Below, in pieces: positions 29,370-39,900 of a DNA stretch of 64,000 nt; positions within the stretch are counted from its first letter, which is position 1, and each line of letters starts with the position of its first letter. The position numbers and the translations under genes were made by a program. A model generated the notes under the pieces. It saw only the letters and a list, made by a program, of their open reading frames with translations. It was not told where the DNA came from and ran no database searches. This stretch comes from Sphingomonas alba (lineage in GTDB: Bacteria > Pseudomonadota > Alphaproteobacteria > Sphingomonadales > Sphingomonadaceae), in NCBI RefSeq assembly GCF_023516555.1, contig NZ_JAMGBD010000001.1, positions 124,001 to 188,000 of the forward strand, in the 5' to 3' direction.

Positions 29370-31718
29370 ATGAGTAGCAGCACGGCGATGGTCGTCATCA
29401 TCCTTGCCGCCTTCTGGCTGGCGATCGCGGCGCTCATCCTCATCATGGCGACGCGGCGCATCGCCCGCGCCAATGCCGTTCTCGCCAGTGCCCGCACGAC
29501 TGCGGCCTTGCTGCGCTCTGCGCCTGCGCGGGCCTTGCTCATCCACACGAACGGCAAGGTCGAGATCGATTCCCATCTCCAGCGCGACCTCGGCCTCAAG
29601 GACGAGCCGAAGACGCTCGACCAGCTGACCGGAAACGACAGCGGCATCCGCGCCGAGGACCTTGAAGTCCTGCGTGGCGACATCGCCTCGGCGGCCATTG
29701 GCGGCCCGCCCATCGAGCGGCAGGTCCGCATTGCCGGTTCGGAACGCGTTCTTGAGGTGCGGGGAGGGCCCGCAGGCGCACCGCATCCGCACGGCACCCT
29801 CTTGCTCTGGCTGTTCGACACCAGCGGCGCAGAGGCGGAGCGGCTGAAGCTGACGACGCAGCTCCACCAGACGGAACTCGCCCTCGACAGCCTGACCCAC
29901 CTCATCGAAAGCGCGCCATTCCCCATGTGGTACCGCGGGCCGGACATGAGCCTCGGCCTGGTCAACAGCGCTTTCGTTGCAGCCGTCGAGGCACGCGACG
30001 CCGCCGAGGTCATCGCCCGCGGCAGCGAGCTGATCGACAGCCCCGGCGACGACAGCGCTCGTGCCGGCGCGCTTGCGGCGCTGGAGGCTGGGCGGCCGTA
30101 CGTCCGCACCGAGCCCGCCACCATCGGCGGCGAGCGGAGAATGCTGAAGCTGGTCGACGTCCCGCTGCCCACCGGTGCCGTCGCCGGCTTCGCCATCGAC
30201 ATCCAGGACCTTGAGGACGCACGTTTCGAACTGGCCCAGCATGTCGAATCCCAACGCGAGCTGGCCGACCGCATGACCGCCGGCGTCGTCCAGTTCGACG
30301 CAGACCGGACCTTGGGCTTCTTCAACCAGCCGTTCGCCGTCATGGCGCAGATTGAGCCCGAATGGCTGGCCGAAAAGCCGGAGTTCGACCGGCTGCTGGA
30401 GCGCATGCGCGAGAATGCCCGCCTCCCGGAAGTCCGCGACTTTCCGGCATGGAAGGCCGAGCGGCGCGAGTGGTTCATCTCCACGGACGAGGTGATTTCC
30501 GAGGACTGGATCCTCGCCAGCGGCGACCACTGGCGGATCGTCGCCCAGCCGCTGCCCGACGGCGGCGTCCGCATGATCGTCGAGGACCGGACCGAGCAGG
30601 TGCGTCTGGCCTCGGCTCGCGACACCCTGCTTCGCGTCCGCACGGCGACCTTCGACAACCTCTTCGAAGCGATCAGCGTCTTCGCCAGCGACGGACGCCT
30701 CTACCTCTGGAACAAGCGTTTCAGCGAGGTGTGGGAGCTGGACGAGCAATGGCTGTCCGAGCACCCGCGCGTCGACGAATTGGTGCCGGCCATGGCCCGC
30801 CGCCTGGTCAATCCGACCGCCGCCGCCCAGGTTCGCGAAATGGTCCGCTCGACGACCAGCGGCCGCCGCTCAGGCACCGGCCGCGTCTCGATGACCGACG
30901 GCCGCCACTTCGAGTTCGCCGCCGTGCCGCTTCCTGACGGCAACGCGCTCTTCACCATGATCGACGTCACGGACTCCACGCGCATTGAGGCGGCATTGCG
31001 CGAGCGCGCCACCGGTCTTGAAGAAGCCGACCGCATCAAAACCGACTTCGTCGCCAACATGAGCTACGAACTGCGTACGCCGCTGACCTCGATCGGCGGT
31101 TTCGCGGAGATGCTGGCGGCAGGTTACGCGGGCAAGCTTGCGCCGGCGGCAGCCGATTACGTCTCGGCAATCCTCGAATCCGTCGAGCGCCTCGCCAAGC
31201 TCATCGACGACGTGCTCGATCTAACCCAGGGCGACCGCAAGGGCGTGGTGCTGGAGAAAGAGCGGATCGACATGGCCGGCCTCGTCCGGACCGCGATCGA
31301 TGCTCTCACGCCGCGCGCCGCCGAGAAAAAGCAGAAGCTGGATCTTTCCGTCGACGGCTCGACCGGCGTCGTCGTGGGCGACAGCCGCAGACTCCGTGAA
31401 TCCATCGAGCATGTCCTGCGCAACGCGGTCAGCTACACGCCCGATCGCGGCAAGATCAAAGTCTCGGCCGGCGGTGACGAGGAATGCGTCACCATCAGCG
31501 TCACCGACAACGGACCGGGCATCTCGCCGGAGGACCAGGAACAGGTCTTCACCCGCTTCCATCGTGTCGGCGGCAATGCCCGTGGCGACGCTGCATTCGG
31601 CCTCGGCCTGCCGCTGACCCAGCAATTCGTCGAAGCGCACGGCGGCAAGGTCGAACTCGAATCCGCGCTCGGCAAGGGCACGACGATCACACTGAAGATC
31701 CCGCGGGCGCCGCAATGA
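29370..31718 (+). CDS. divL: DivL-like PAS-domain pseudokinase with Tyr in the H box
   Basis: A 782-residue protein with one N-terminal membrane helix (about 5-27), a series of PAS-like domains (roughly 50-540), then HisKA and HATPase domains. The H box reads ANMSYELRTPLTSI, so Y566 replaces the phospho-accepting histidine. The ATPase boxes remain (LRNAVSYTP, DNGPGISPED, GLGLPLTQQF). This is the hallmark of Caulobacter DivL, which modulates CckA in the CtrA cell-cycle pathway. The downstream order tsaE-amgK-murU-addB-addA-trxA fits my memory of the alphaproteobacterial divL neighbourhood. It overlaps tsaE by ATGA. Confidence 0.88.
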   Translation: MSSSTAMVVIILAAFWLAIAALILIMATRRIARANAVLASARTTAALLRSAPARALLIHTNGKVEIDSHLQRDLGLKDEPKTLDQLTGNDSGIRAEDLEVLRGDIASAAIGGPPIERQVRIAGSERVLEVRGGPAGAPHPHGTLLLWLFDTSGAEAERLKLTTQLHQTELALDSLTHLIESAPFPMWYRGPDMSLGLVNSAFVAAVEARDAAEVIARGSELIDSPGDDSARAGALAALEAGRPYVRTEPATIGGERRMLKLVDVPLPTGAVAGFAIDIQDLEDARFELAQHVESQRELADRMTAGVVQFDADRTLGFFNQPFAVMAQIEPEWLAEKPEFDRLLERMRENARLPEVRDFPAWKAERREWFISTDEVISEDWILASGDHWRIVAQPLPDGGVRMIVEDRTEQVRLASARDTLLRVRTATFDNLFEAISVFASDGRLYLWNKRFSEVWELDEQWLSEHPRVDELVPAMARRLVNPTAAAQVREMVRSTTSGRRSGTGRVSMTDGRHFEFAAVPLPDGNALFTMIDVTDSTRIEAALRERATGLEEADRIKTDFVANMSYELRTPLTSIGGFAEMLAAGYAGKLAPAAADYVSAILESVERLAKLIDDVLDLTQGDRKGVVLEKERIDMAGLVRTAIDALTPRAAEKKQKLDLSVDGSTGVVVGDSRRLRESIEHVLRNAVSYTPDRGKIKVSAGGDEECVTISVTDNGPGISPEDQEQVFTRFHRVGGNARGDAAFGLGLPLTQQFVEAHGGKVELESALGKGTTITLKIPRAPQ

Positions 31719-32149
31719 TTCTCGAAGACGAGGCGGCGACGGTCGCTGTCGGCAAAGCGCTGGCCAGCCAACTGCGGCCCGGCGACGTGGTCGCGATGAC
31801 CGGCGACCTCGGCGCCGGCAAGACGACGCTCGTGCGCGGCCTGCTCCACGCGCTCGGTCATGACGGCGAGGTGCCGAGCCCAAGCTTCGCCATCGTCCAG
31901 CCCTACGAGGATCTGGATCCGCCGGTCTGGCACGCCGACCTCTACCGCGTCGAAAATCCGGCGGAACTGGCCGAGCTCGGGCTGGATTCGCTCGGTGACG
32001 GCATATTGATTGTCGAATGGCCGGAGCGGGTAGGCGAGGGCGCTTGGCCCGATGCGCTGCGCCTGTCGCTCGAAATCCTCGATCCCCAGCGCCGCCGCTT
32101 GACAGCCGAGGTCCCGGCGGCATGGGAAGGGCGATGGCCTCCCCAATGA
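31715..32149 (+). CDS. tsaE: tRNA threonylcarbamoyladenosine synthesis ATPase TsaE
   Basis: A 144-residue P-loop ATPase that works with TsaB, TsaC and TsaD to make t6A37 in ANN-decoding tRNAs. Walker A is GDLGAGKTT at 30-38; PSPSFAIVQPYE and the WHADLYRVE and VEWPERV motifs follow. The ATG at 31715 overlaps the divL stop. The frame is open far upstream inside divL, but that part is a shadow. Confidence 0.94.
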   Translation: MILEDEAATVAVGKALASQLRPGDVVAMTGDLGAGKTTLVRGLLHALGHDGEVPSPSFAIVQPYEDLDPPVWHADLYRVENPAELAELGLDSLGDGILIVEWPERVGEGAWPDALRLSLEILDPQRRRLTAEVPAAWEGRWPPQ

Positions 32150-33132
32150 TTCCGCCCGAATCCGCTGACGATTTCCTTGCCGGTTGCGGCTGGGCAGGGG
32201 CGCGGATCGAGCCGCTTGCCGGCGATGCCAGCTTCCGCCGCTATTTCCGTGTGTTCCAGGACGACCGCCAGGCCGTCCTCATGGACGCGCCGCCCCCGCA
32301 CGAGGATCCGCGGCCCTTCATCTCGGTCGCCGAATGGCTGTTGTCCGTCGGTTTGAGCGCCCCCGAAATCCTCGCCCGCGACCTCGATCGCGGCCTCTTG
32401 TTGCTCGACGACTTCGGCAACGACCGCCTGCGGGAGACGCTCGACACATCGCCGGACCGTGAGCGCGAGCTCTACGAGATGGCGACTGACGTCCTCGTCC
32501 ATCTCCACGAACATGCGCCGATGGGCAGCCTGCCGCCGCATGGCCTGGCGCAATGGCTCGACGAGCTGATGCTCTTCACCGACTGGTATTGCCCGGCGGT
32601 CGGCCTCGATGTCGACAAAGGCAGCTACCGCGCCGCCTGGACCGAAGTCCTTGGACCCGTCGCCAACGACGGCCTCGGCCCGGTCACCGTTCTTCGCGAC
32701 TACCATGCCGAGAACATCATGCTGGTCCACGGCCGCGACGGCGTTGCCCATTTCGGCCTGTTGGATTTCCAGGACGCGCTCGCCGGCCACCCGGCCTACG
32801 ACCTCTGCTCGGTCCTCGAAGACGCCCGCCGCGACGTCCCCGAAGAGCTCGAACGCGCGATGCTCGACCGCTACATCGCCGCCACCGGTCACGGAGAAGT
32901 CTTCGAACGCGCTTATTGGGCCCTCGCTGCACAGCGCAACACGAGGATCCTCGGAGTGTTCACAAGGCTTTGGAAACGCGACGGAAAACCCGGATATCGC
33001 CGCTTCCAGCCGCGCATGTGGGGCCTGTTGGAACGCGATCTTTCGAAACCGCTGCTGAGTCCGGTTCGCGACTGGTTCGACGCTAACATCCCGGTCTCGG
33101 CCCGCCGCGCGCCCTGGTTGGAGGCCGCCTGA
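32146..33132 (+). CDS. amgK: MurNAc/GlcNAc anomeric kinase AmgK
   Basis: A 328-residue aminoglycoside phosphotransferase-fold sugar kinase. LAGDASFRRYFRV near 24-36 is its glycine-rich loop. The catalytic loop is RDYHAENIML with the metal site LLDFQDA. The gene order with murU identifies it as AmgK, which phosphorylates the anomeric carbon of MurNAc in peptidoglycan recycling. I prefer the ATG at 32146 (ATGA overlap with tsaE, best fit to family N termini). An ATG at 32134 has a better ribosome site (GGGAAGGGCG) and would add four residues. Confidence 0.88.
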   Translation: MIPPESADDFLAGCGWAGARIEPLAGDASFRRYFRVFQDDRQAVLMDAPPPHEDPRPFISVAEWLLSVGLSAPEILARDLDRGLLLLDDFGNDRLRETLDTSPDRERELYEMATDVLVHLHEHAPMGSLPPHGLAQWLDELMLFTDWYCPAVGLDVDKGSYRAAWTEVLGPVANDGLGPVTVLRDYHAENIMLVHGRDGVAHFGLLDFQDALAGHPAYDLCSVLEDARRDVPEELERAMLDRYIAATGHGEVFERAYWALAAQRNTRILGVFTRLWKRDGKPGYRRFQPRMWGLLERDLSKPLLSPVRDWFDANIPVSARRAPWLEAA

Positions 33133-33887
33133 TGCCGGCCCGCCGCTCGCTTCGCCTCCGGCCCGAGATAGCCACGGCTATCCCCGACACGGCGATGGTC
33201 ATGGCGGCGGGGCTCGGCAAGCGCATGCGGCCGCTGACCGCGACGCGCCCCAAGCCGCTAATCGAGGTCAACGGCAAGCCGCTGATCGATCATGTCTTCG
33301 ACCACCTCCGCGCCGCCGGCATCACCAAGGCCGTCGTCAACGTCCACTATCTCGCCGGCGCCCTGGAGGCCCATCTCCAGAACCAGAAGGACGTCGAGGT
33401 CAGCTTCTCCGACGAGCGCGACCTGCTGCTGGAAACTGGTGGCGGCATGGTCAAGGCTGAGCCGCTGATCCACTGCGACCCCTTCTTCGCCATCAACAGC
33501 GACAATTATTGGGTCGATGGTCCGACTGACACCCTGCGCCTCCTCGCATCGCAATGGGACGGCGACGCGATGGACGCGCTGCTCCTCCTCGTCCCTCACG
33601 CTCGGGCCTACAACCATCGCGCGCTCGGCGATTTCCACATGGACCGCTTCGGCCGCCTCCAGCGTCGCAACCGTTCCAAGGTTGCCCCCTACGTCTACAC
33701 CGGCATCCAGCTGGTCTCGAAGCGCCTCCTGAGGGACGCGCCGGAGGGGGCGTTCTCGACCAACATCTTCTGGGATCGGGCCATTGCCGAGGGCCGCTGT
33801 TTCGGCGCTGTCCACCAGGGCCTGTGGTTCGACGTCGGCACGCCTTCCGCAATCCGCCAGACGGAGGCCACCCTCGTCGATGCTTGA
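33132..33887 (+). CDS. murU: N-acetylmuramate 1-phosphate uridylyltransferase MurU
   Basis: A 251-residue nucleotidyltransferase. MAAGLGKRMRPLTATRPKPL near 24-43 is the nucleotide-binding signature, followed by LLETGGGMVKA and INSDNYW. It makes UDP-MurNAc from MurNAc-1-P, the step after AmgK, bypassing de novo synthesis in peptidoglycan recycling. Its ATG shares a base with the amgK stop (TGATG). It overlaps addB by 8 bp. About 15 N-terminal residues precede the core; a later start is possible. Confidence 0.88.
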   Translation: MPARRSLRLRPEIATAIPDTAMVMAAGLGKRMRPLTATRPKPLIEVNGKPLIDHVFDHLRAAGITKAVVNVHYLAGALEAHLQNQKDVEVSFSDERDLLLETGGGMVKAEPLIHCDPFFAINSDNYWVDGPTDTLRLLASQWDGDAMDALLLLVPHARAYNHRALGDFHMDRFGRLQRRNRSKVAPYVYTGIQLVSKRLLRDAPEGAFSTNIFWDRAIAEGRCFGAVHQGLWFDVGTPSAIRQTEATLVDA

Positions 33888-36780
33888 GGAGCGCGAGCGC
33901 GCGGCGCGCCCCTCGGTTTACACGATCCCCTCGCATCGCAGCTTTGCGGACAGCCTGGTCGCCGGCCTGATGCGCCGGCACGGCAATGAGCCGATGTCCT
34001 TGGCCAATGGCCGCATCCTGCTCCCCAATAACCGCGCGGTCCGGACCGTGACCGAGGCATTCGTCCGCGCGAGCGGCGGCGGCCTTATTCTCCCGCGCCT
34101 CATCGCGGTCGGCGATCCGGACCTAGATGATCGTGTTGGTGGCGCACTCGACCCCGCCGACAGTTCCGAACTATTGCCTCCGGCGATCGAGCCTCTGGCC
34201 CGCGAACTTGCACTGGCGGGGATCATCCGGGCGGAGGGCGAGGGAGCGGCAGAGGTCGTCCGGATCGCCGTCGAGCTTGGCCGCACCCTTGACGCGCTGA
34301 CAATCGAGGAAGTGCCCGCTTCCCGCCTCGCGGAAATCCCGATCGACGATCCGGAAGTCGCCGGCCACTGGCACGCCTCGCTGCAGCGCCTGCGGGCGAT
34401 CATCCATGCCTGGCCCGCGGAATTGCAACGGCGGGGTCTCACGGACCTGGCGGAGCGTCGCAACCGCTTACTGCGCGCCACGGCTGCACGGTGGTTGGAG
34501 CGCCCGCCAGTAGGCTTCACAGTCGCTGCCGGCATCACGACCGCGGCCCCGGCGGTCGCCGCCTTGCTGGCCGCTGTCTCACGACTACCGAAGGGCTTGA
34601 TTGTCCTGCCCGGCCTGGCGCTTGCCCGCAGCTTGCCCGATGAAGAATGGGACGCACTCGGCCCTGACGAGAAGGGCCGCGGCGAGGAATCTCATCCGCA
34701 ATACCACTTGAAGCTGCTGCTCAACCGCATCGGCGTGGCCCGTGGTGAAGTCGAGGAATGGCGGGGCGCAGGCCGGGCCTCGTCTCCGGCGGCGCGGGGC
34801 CGCGCCATCGCCAATGCCATGACCGCCGCCGATTTCAGCGACAAATGGAGCCGCCTGTACCCGGCCGAGCGACGGCTGACGGGAATCCGATCCGTCGAGC
34901 TCGCGGATCCCTCCTCCGAAGCCACCGCGATTGCATTGGCATTGCGCCAGTCCGTCGAGACGGAAGGCCAGACCGCCGCGCTTGTGACTCCCGACCGCAC
35001 GCTCGCCGCCCGGGTTTCGGCATTGCTCGCCCGCTGGGGCATTGAAGCCGACGACAGCGCCGGTCGAGCTTTGTCGCAATGGCCGGCCGGCACGCTCCTG
35101 CTCAGTATTGCTTCCGCCGCCGCCGAGAGCCTCGCGCCCGTCGCGTTACTGGCACTGTTGAAGCATCCGCTTGTCGGCGGCGAGGGCGAAGAGCGCCTGC
35201 GTTGGCTCGACGAAATACGAATCCTCGACGAGAAATTGCGAGGCCCACGCCCCGCGGCGGGAATCGAGGGCCTCGACCGACACTTTGCCGACAAGGCCGC
35301 AACCAATTGGGCCAACCTCAGGCCGCTCCTTGCCATGATGGAGCAAAGGTTCGCGACCTCGCTCACCCTGTCGGACCTTGCCGCTGCCCTGCGCGAGATG
35401 GCGACCCTATTGTGCGGCGATCGCGCGTGGACGGGACCCGACGGCCGCATGGCCGGGGAATTGGTCGCCGAACTGGAAGCCTCCACCGATGCCAGCACCT
35501 TGCGGCTCGACCCGGAGGAATGGGTGCCCCTTCTCCGGCAGATGCTCGACGCCCGGCCGGTTCGCCCGCCTTACGGCGGCCATCCGCGCGTCTCGATCTG
35601 GGGCGTCCTGGAAGCGCGACTGCAAAAGGCGGACCTGCTGATCCTCGGTGGTCTCAATGAAGGCGTCTGGCCGGCACTGCCTGCGCCGGACCCCTGGCTA
35701 GCGCCGAAGATCCGGTCGGAGCTCGGCCTTCCCGGGCTCGAATTCCGCATAGGGCTGGCGGCTCACGATTTCGCCAGCGCACTCGGTGCGCCGAAGGTGC
35801 TGCTGACTCGCGCCCGCCGCGATGCCAAGTCACCGACGGTCGCTTCGCGCTTCTGGTTGAGGCTGGAGGCGATGACCGGTGGCATCGCCCGCGACCACAA
35901 GCTGGAACGGTTGGTACGGGCGCTCGACGATCCGGGCGCGCTGAAACCGGTGGACCGGCCCGAGCCGAATCCACCGGCCGAGCAGCGGCCAGATCGAATT
36001 TCTGTCACCTCTGTCGACCGGCTCAAAGCGGATCCCTTCGCCTTCTACGCGCAGGCGATCCTCAAACTGCGCGCGCTCGAGCCCGTCGACGCCGACCATA
36101 CTGCCGCCTGGAAGGGCAGCGCCGTTCACGACGCCTTCCAGCAATGGCTGCAGCTCGACGATTGCGACCCGGACAAGCTGCGGCCGCGCGCCGAACAATT
36201 GCTGCAGGACGCGGCCCTTCATCCCATGCTCCGCGCCCTATGGGCGCCGCGCCTGCTTGAGGCGATCGACTGGATCGCCGACCTCGAACGCGCCAATCAG
36301 GCCGAGGGGCGCCGCCCGCTGGCTGCAGAGGCCACTGGCGAGACGCCGCTCTCGGGCATCACCGTCCACGGCCGCGTCGACCGGATCGATCGGCTCGCGG
36401 ACGAGGGCCTCGCGATCATCGACTACAAGACGGGAGCGCCGCCGACGCAAAAGGCGGTGGATGCCGGCTTTGCGCTTCAGCTCGGGCTGCTCGGCCTGAT
36501 CGGCCGCGCCGGCGGTTTCGAGCATGTGCGCGGCGATCCAGAGGCTTTCGAATATTGGTCGCTACAGCGGCACAATGGAAAATTCGGACGGCTGATGCGA
36601 CCCGACAAGGACATGGCGCCGGGAGACTTCCTCAAGCACGCCTCCGACAATTTCGCAGAGGCTGCGGCGCGCTGGCTCACCGGCGACGAGCCTTTCACGG
36701 CCAAGCTCAACCCGGCCTACGCACCCTATGGCGACTATGATCAGCTGATGCGGCTGGAAGAATGGTACGGCCGCAAATGA
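33880..36780 (+). CDS. addB: Double-strand break repair protein AddB
   Basis: A 966-residue alphaproteobacterial AddB. The N terminus resembles an inactive helicase fold (LANGRILLPNNRAVR). The C-terminal PD-(D/E)xK nuclease shows AIIDYKTGAPPTQK near 846-859 and a following QLGLLGLI helix. AddAB unwinds and resects broken DNA ends, replacing RecBCD. The ATG at 33880 lies inside the end of murU; an earlier in-frame ATG at 33784 falls deep within it. Confidence 0.93.
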   Translation: MLEERERAARPSVYTIPSHRSFADSLVAGLMRRHGNEPMSLANGRILLPNNRAVRTVTEAFVRASGGGLILPRLIAVGDPDLDDRVGGALDPADSSELLPPAIEPLARELALAGIIRAEGEGAAEVVRIAVELGRTLDALTIEEVPASRLAEIPIDDPEVAGHWHASLQRLRAIIHAWPAELQRRGLTDLAERRNRLLRATAARWLERPPVGFTVAAGITTAAPAVAALLAAVSRLPKGLIVLPGLALARSLPDEEWDALGPDEKGRGEESHPQYHLKLLLNRIGVARGEVEEWRGAGRASSPAARGRAIANAMTAADFSDKWSRLYPAERRLTGIRSVELADPSSEATAIALALRQSVETEGQTAALVTPDRTLAARVSALLARWGIEADDSAGRALSQWPAGTLLLSIASAAAESLAPVALLALLKHPLVGGEGEERLRWLDEIRILDEKLRGPRPAAGIEGLDRHFADKAATNWANLRPLLAMMEQRFATSLTLSDLAAALREMATLLCGDRAWTGPDGRMAGELVAELEASTDASTLRLDPEEWVPLLRQMLDARPVRPPYGGHPRVSIWGVLEARLQKADLLILGGLNEGVWPALPAPDPWLAPKIRSELGLPGLEFRIGLAAHDFASALGAPKVLLTRARRDAKSPTVASRFWLRLEAMTGGIARDHKLERLVRALDDPGALKPVDRPEPNPPAEQRPDRISVTSVDRLKADPFAFYAQAILKLRALEPVDADHTAAWKGSAVHDAFQQWLQLDDCDPDKLRPRAEQLLQDAALHPMLRALWAPRLLEAIDWIADLERANQAEGRRPLAAEATGETPLSGITVHGRVDRIDRLADEGLAIIDYKTGAPPTQKAVDAGFALQLGLLGLIGRAGGFEHVRGDPEAFEYWSLQRHNGKFGRLMRPDKDMAPGDFLKHASDNFAEAAARWLTGDEPFTAKLNPAYAPYGDYDQLMRLEEWYGRK

Positions 36781-36785
36781 GCCGC

Positions 36786-36932
36786 TCAGCGCTTCTTTTT
36801 CTTGACCTTCGACGCATAGAGCAGCGCCGCGACGATCGCCGCCGAGCCGATGCCGACGGCGACGCCTGCCTTCACAAGCTTGGCACGGCGCTCTTCATTT
36901 CCCTTGTCGAATTCGTCGTTCTGATCGGTCAT
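36786..36932 (-). CDS. 48-residue single-span membrane protein, antisense between addB and addA
   Basis: This short frame reads from ATG 36932 to TGA 36786. The product has an acidic, charged N terminus (MTDQNDEFDKGNEERRAKL), one hydrophobic helix of about 20 residues (AGVAVGIGSAAIVAALLY) and a lysine-rich tail (SKVKKKKR). Positive charges at the tail suggest a C-in orientation. It fills the gap between addB and addA almost exactly, on the opposite strand. A purine-rich run (GGAGGAAATAGAGAAAG) precedes the ATG. Function unknown; similar small proteins are often overlooked. Confidence 0.7.
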   Translation of the reverse strand: MTDQNDEFDKGNEERRAKLVKAGVAVGIGSAAIVAALLYASKVKKKKR

Positions 36933-36973
36933 GGCGCTTTCTCTATTTCCTCCCGCTTGAGTTGGAAAGCCGC

Positions 36974-39900
36974 ATGAGCGCGCGCTTCAAGACCCTGCCG
37001 CAGCTGAAGGGCGAGCAGGCATTGGCGTCGGACCCGGCGGTTCATGCGGCGCTGTCCGCTTCCGCCGGCACCGGCAAGACCCAGGTCCTGACCGCGCGAG
37101 TCCTGCGCCTCCTGCTGAAGGGTGCAAGACCGGAATCGATCCTCTGCCTGACCTTCACCAAGGCGGCCGCGGCGGAAATGGCCAACCGCATCGGCGCGCG
37201 GTTGGCCGCCTGGGTCCGGCTCAAGGACATCGAACTGGCGGCAGACCTCGAGGCGCTCGGTGAGGATAGCGGCGAGCGAATGCGTGACCGCGCCCGCCGG
37301 CTTTTCGCAAAGGTGCTGGACTGCCCCGGCGGACTCAAAATCCAGACCATTCACAGTTTCGCGCAGTCGCTCCTTGCCGCCTTCCCCGAAGAGGCCGGCA
37401 TTGCCCCCGGCTTCCGCCCGATCGAAGGCCGGGCCGAGCAGGAACTGGTGCGGCTGACCCTGGCCGACCTGATGGCCGATGCCGAAGGCACTGGCGACGA
37501 CAGCCTGATCCGCGACGTCCAATGCCTCAGCCGCCGGCTCGGAGAGGCGGGCGCAATCGAATATCTGCAGGCATCCTCCCGCCGCGCCGACGCTCTCAAG
37601 GAATTCGGCCCGCGGGACACAATCGAGCCAGCTGTTCGCAAGCTGGTCGGCCTGCCGGAAGGCTCGGTCGACGAGTATCTGGCGCTGAGCTGCGCCGACG
37701 ACGGCTTCGATTGCGACCTGCTGAGAGCAATCGCCAGCGCCAACAGGGCGTGGGCCGCGGCGACGGGCGCCAAGATCGTCGAGACGATCGAGGCTTGGCT
37801 TGCAATGGCTCCGACTGCCCGCGCCGCAGCACTGCCGGACCTGGCGTCGATCGTCTTCACCGCCAAGGGTGAACTCAAGAAGGTCCAGAAGGGCCAGCTC
37901 TCGGCTGACCCGGATTATGAGCACCATGCGGAGCGGCTTGCGGCAAAGGTCGGGGATCTGCTTCGGGTCCAGCGCAGCGCACGTCTCGCTGCCGACATTG
38001 CCGCCGGTTTGCGAGCCGGGCAGGCATTCGCCAAGACTTATACTCAGGCGAAACGCGCCGCCGGCGTCGCCGACTTCAACGACCTCATCGAATGGACGCG
38101 CCATTTGCTTCGGCAACCGGGCATGGGGGATTGGGTACGGTATAAGCTCGATCGCCAGGTCGACCACGTGCTGGTCGACGAGGCCCAGGACACCAATGCC
38201 GCGCAGTGGCAAATCGTCGGGGATTTGGTGGAGGAATTCTTCAGCGGCCGCAGCGAAAGCGAGGAACGGCACCGGACTCTGTTCATGGTCGGCGACCTCA
38301 AGCAGGCGATCTACGGTTTCCAGGGAACCGATCCGAAGCGGTTCGAAGAGGCCCGCAAGGTCTTCAGGACCCGCGCCGAAGATCTCAGCGAGTCAGACTT
38401 TCCGACCGAGTTCCGCGACCTGTCCATCGCCGCCAGCTTCCGTTCTGCGCAGCCCGTGCTGGATGTCGTCAATTCGGTCATAGACACGGTCGGCCATGAG
38501 GCATTGGCGCTGGACGAAGCACCGCCGGCTCATCGCGCGCATCATTCCGACAGGCAGGGCATGGTCGAACTCTGGCACCCCTTCGCCGTCGAGCAATCTC
38601 CCGACGATTCGGACGAGGGGGAGGAGCGCTGGGTCAGCGTCCGCGACCGTCACTATGCAACCGCGCTGGCCGATCGGATCCGGCAGATGGTCGACGATGC
38701 GCCTGTCCTCGCCTCGACGGGTCGCCCGCTCACCCCCGGCGACATCCTTGTCCTTGTCCGCAGCCGCGGCGAACTGGCCTCGCTAATCGTCGCCCGGCTG
38801 TTCTCCGCCGGGGTGCCGGTGGCCGGCGTCGACCGCTTGCACCTGCACGAACCGCTCGCCGTCCAGGACCTGCTGGCCGCCGTGAAATTCGTGGTGCAGC
38901 CGCACGACGACCTCAGCCTGGCCTGCCTGCTGGTCTCGCCGCTCATCGGCTGGGATCAGGACCAGCTTCGCGACCTCGCCTTTGGCCGCAAGGTGAGCCT
39001 CTGGCGCGAACTTCGCCGCAGGGCAGGGGAAAGCCACCTCTTCGGCACCGCCCATGAGGCTCTGTCGGCATTGCTCGACATGGCGGACTTCACCACGCCG
39101 TCGCGCTTCCTCGAAACGATCCTGACGGGCCCCATGCAAGGCCGCCGCAAGCTCTACTCCCGGCTTGGCCTGGCTGCTCGCGACGCCATCGACGAACTGA
39201 TGAACAGTGCGCTGGAATTCGAGCGCAACGAGATCGCCTCCCTCGACCGTTTCCTCGCCTGGTTCTCGCGCGGGACGGTCGACGTTCAGCGTGACCCGGG
39301 GCAGGCCGGCAGCGAAGTCCGGGTCATGACCGTTCATGGCGCCAAGGGATTGGAAGCCCCGGTCGTCATCCTCGCCGACGCGACAGGCGATCCGGCGAAA
39401 CTCGGCCGGACGCCGCTTACTGTGGACCTAGACATCGCGGGTATCGGCACCGCGCCATTTCTACGCCCGAAAAAGGATGAGCGTTGCTCGCCCTTCACAG
39501 AGATCATCGAAGCGCAAGAGACGCGAGACACGCAGGAGCATTTGCGGCTGCTTTACGTCGCCCTCACCCGCGCCGCCGATCATCTCATCGTCAGCGGCGT
39601 CCGGCCGAAGGAGAAGAAGGACGGCTCCGACCCAAGGCCCGCCAATTGCTGGCACCTGATCGTCGAACAGGCGATGTCAGCAATGGGCGCGCTCCTTGGC
39701 GATGGGCACACGGCGCTTCATCACAGCGGAGGAGAGCCAGCAAAAGCTCGAAAGGCGAAGGCAAAAGTCGCCCAGCCTCGGATAGAGATTCCGGAATGGG
39801 CGGAGTTGCCCGCGCCCGTCGAGGCCCGCCCGCCGCGTCCCTTGGCTCCGTCCGCGATCCTCGACGACGGCCAGCCCGCGCCGCCGCCGAGCCCTGCGCA

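Noticed and set aside
29328-30764. Minus-strand frames of 430-480 codons opposite divL
   Set aside because: The plus strand encodes recognisable PAS and kinase domains; the reverse frames show no family motif or ribosome site.
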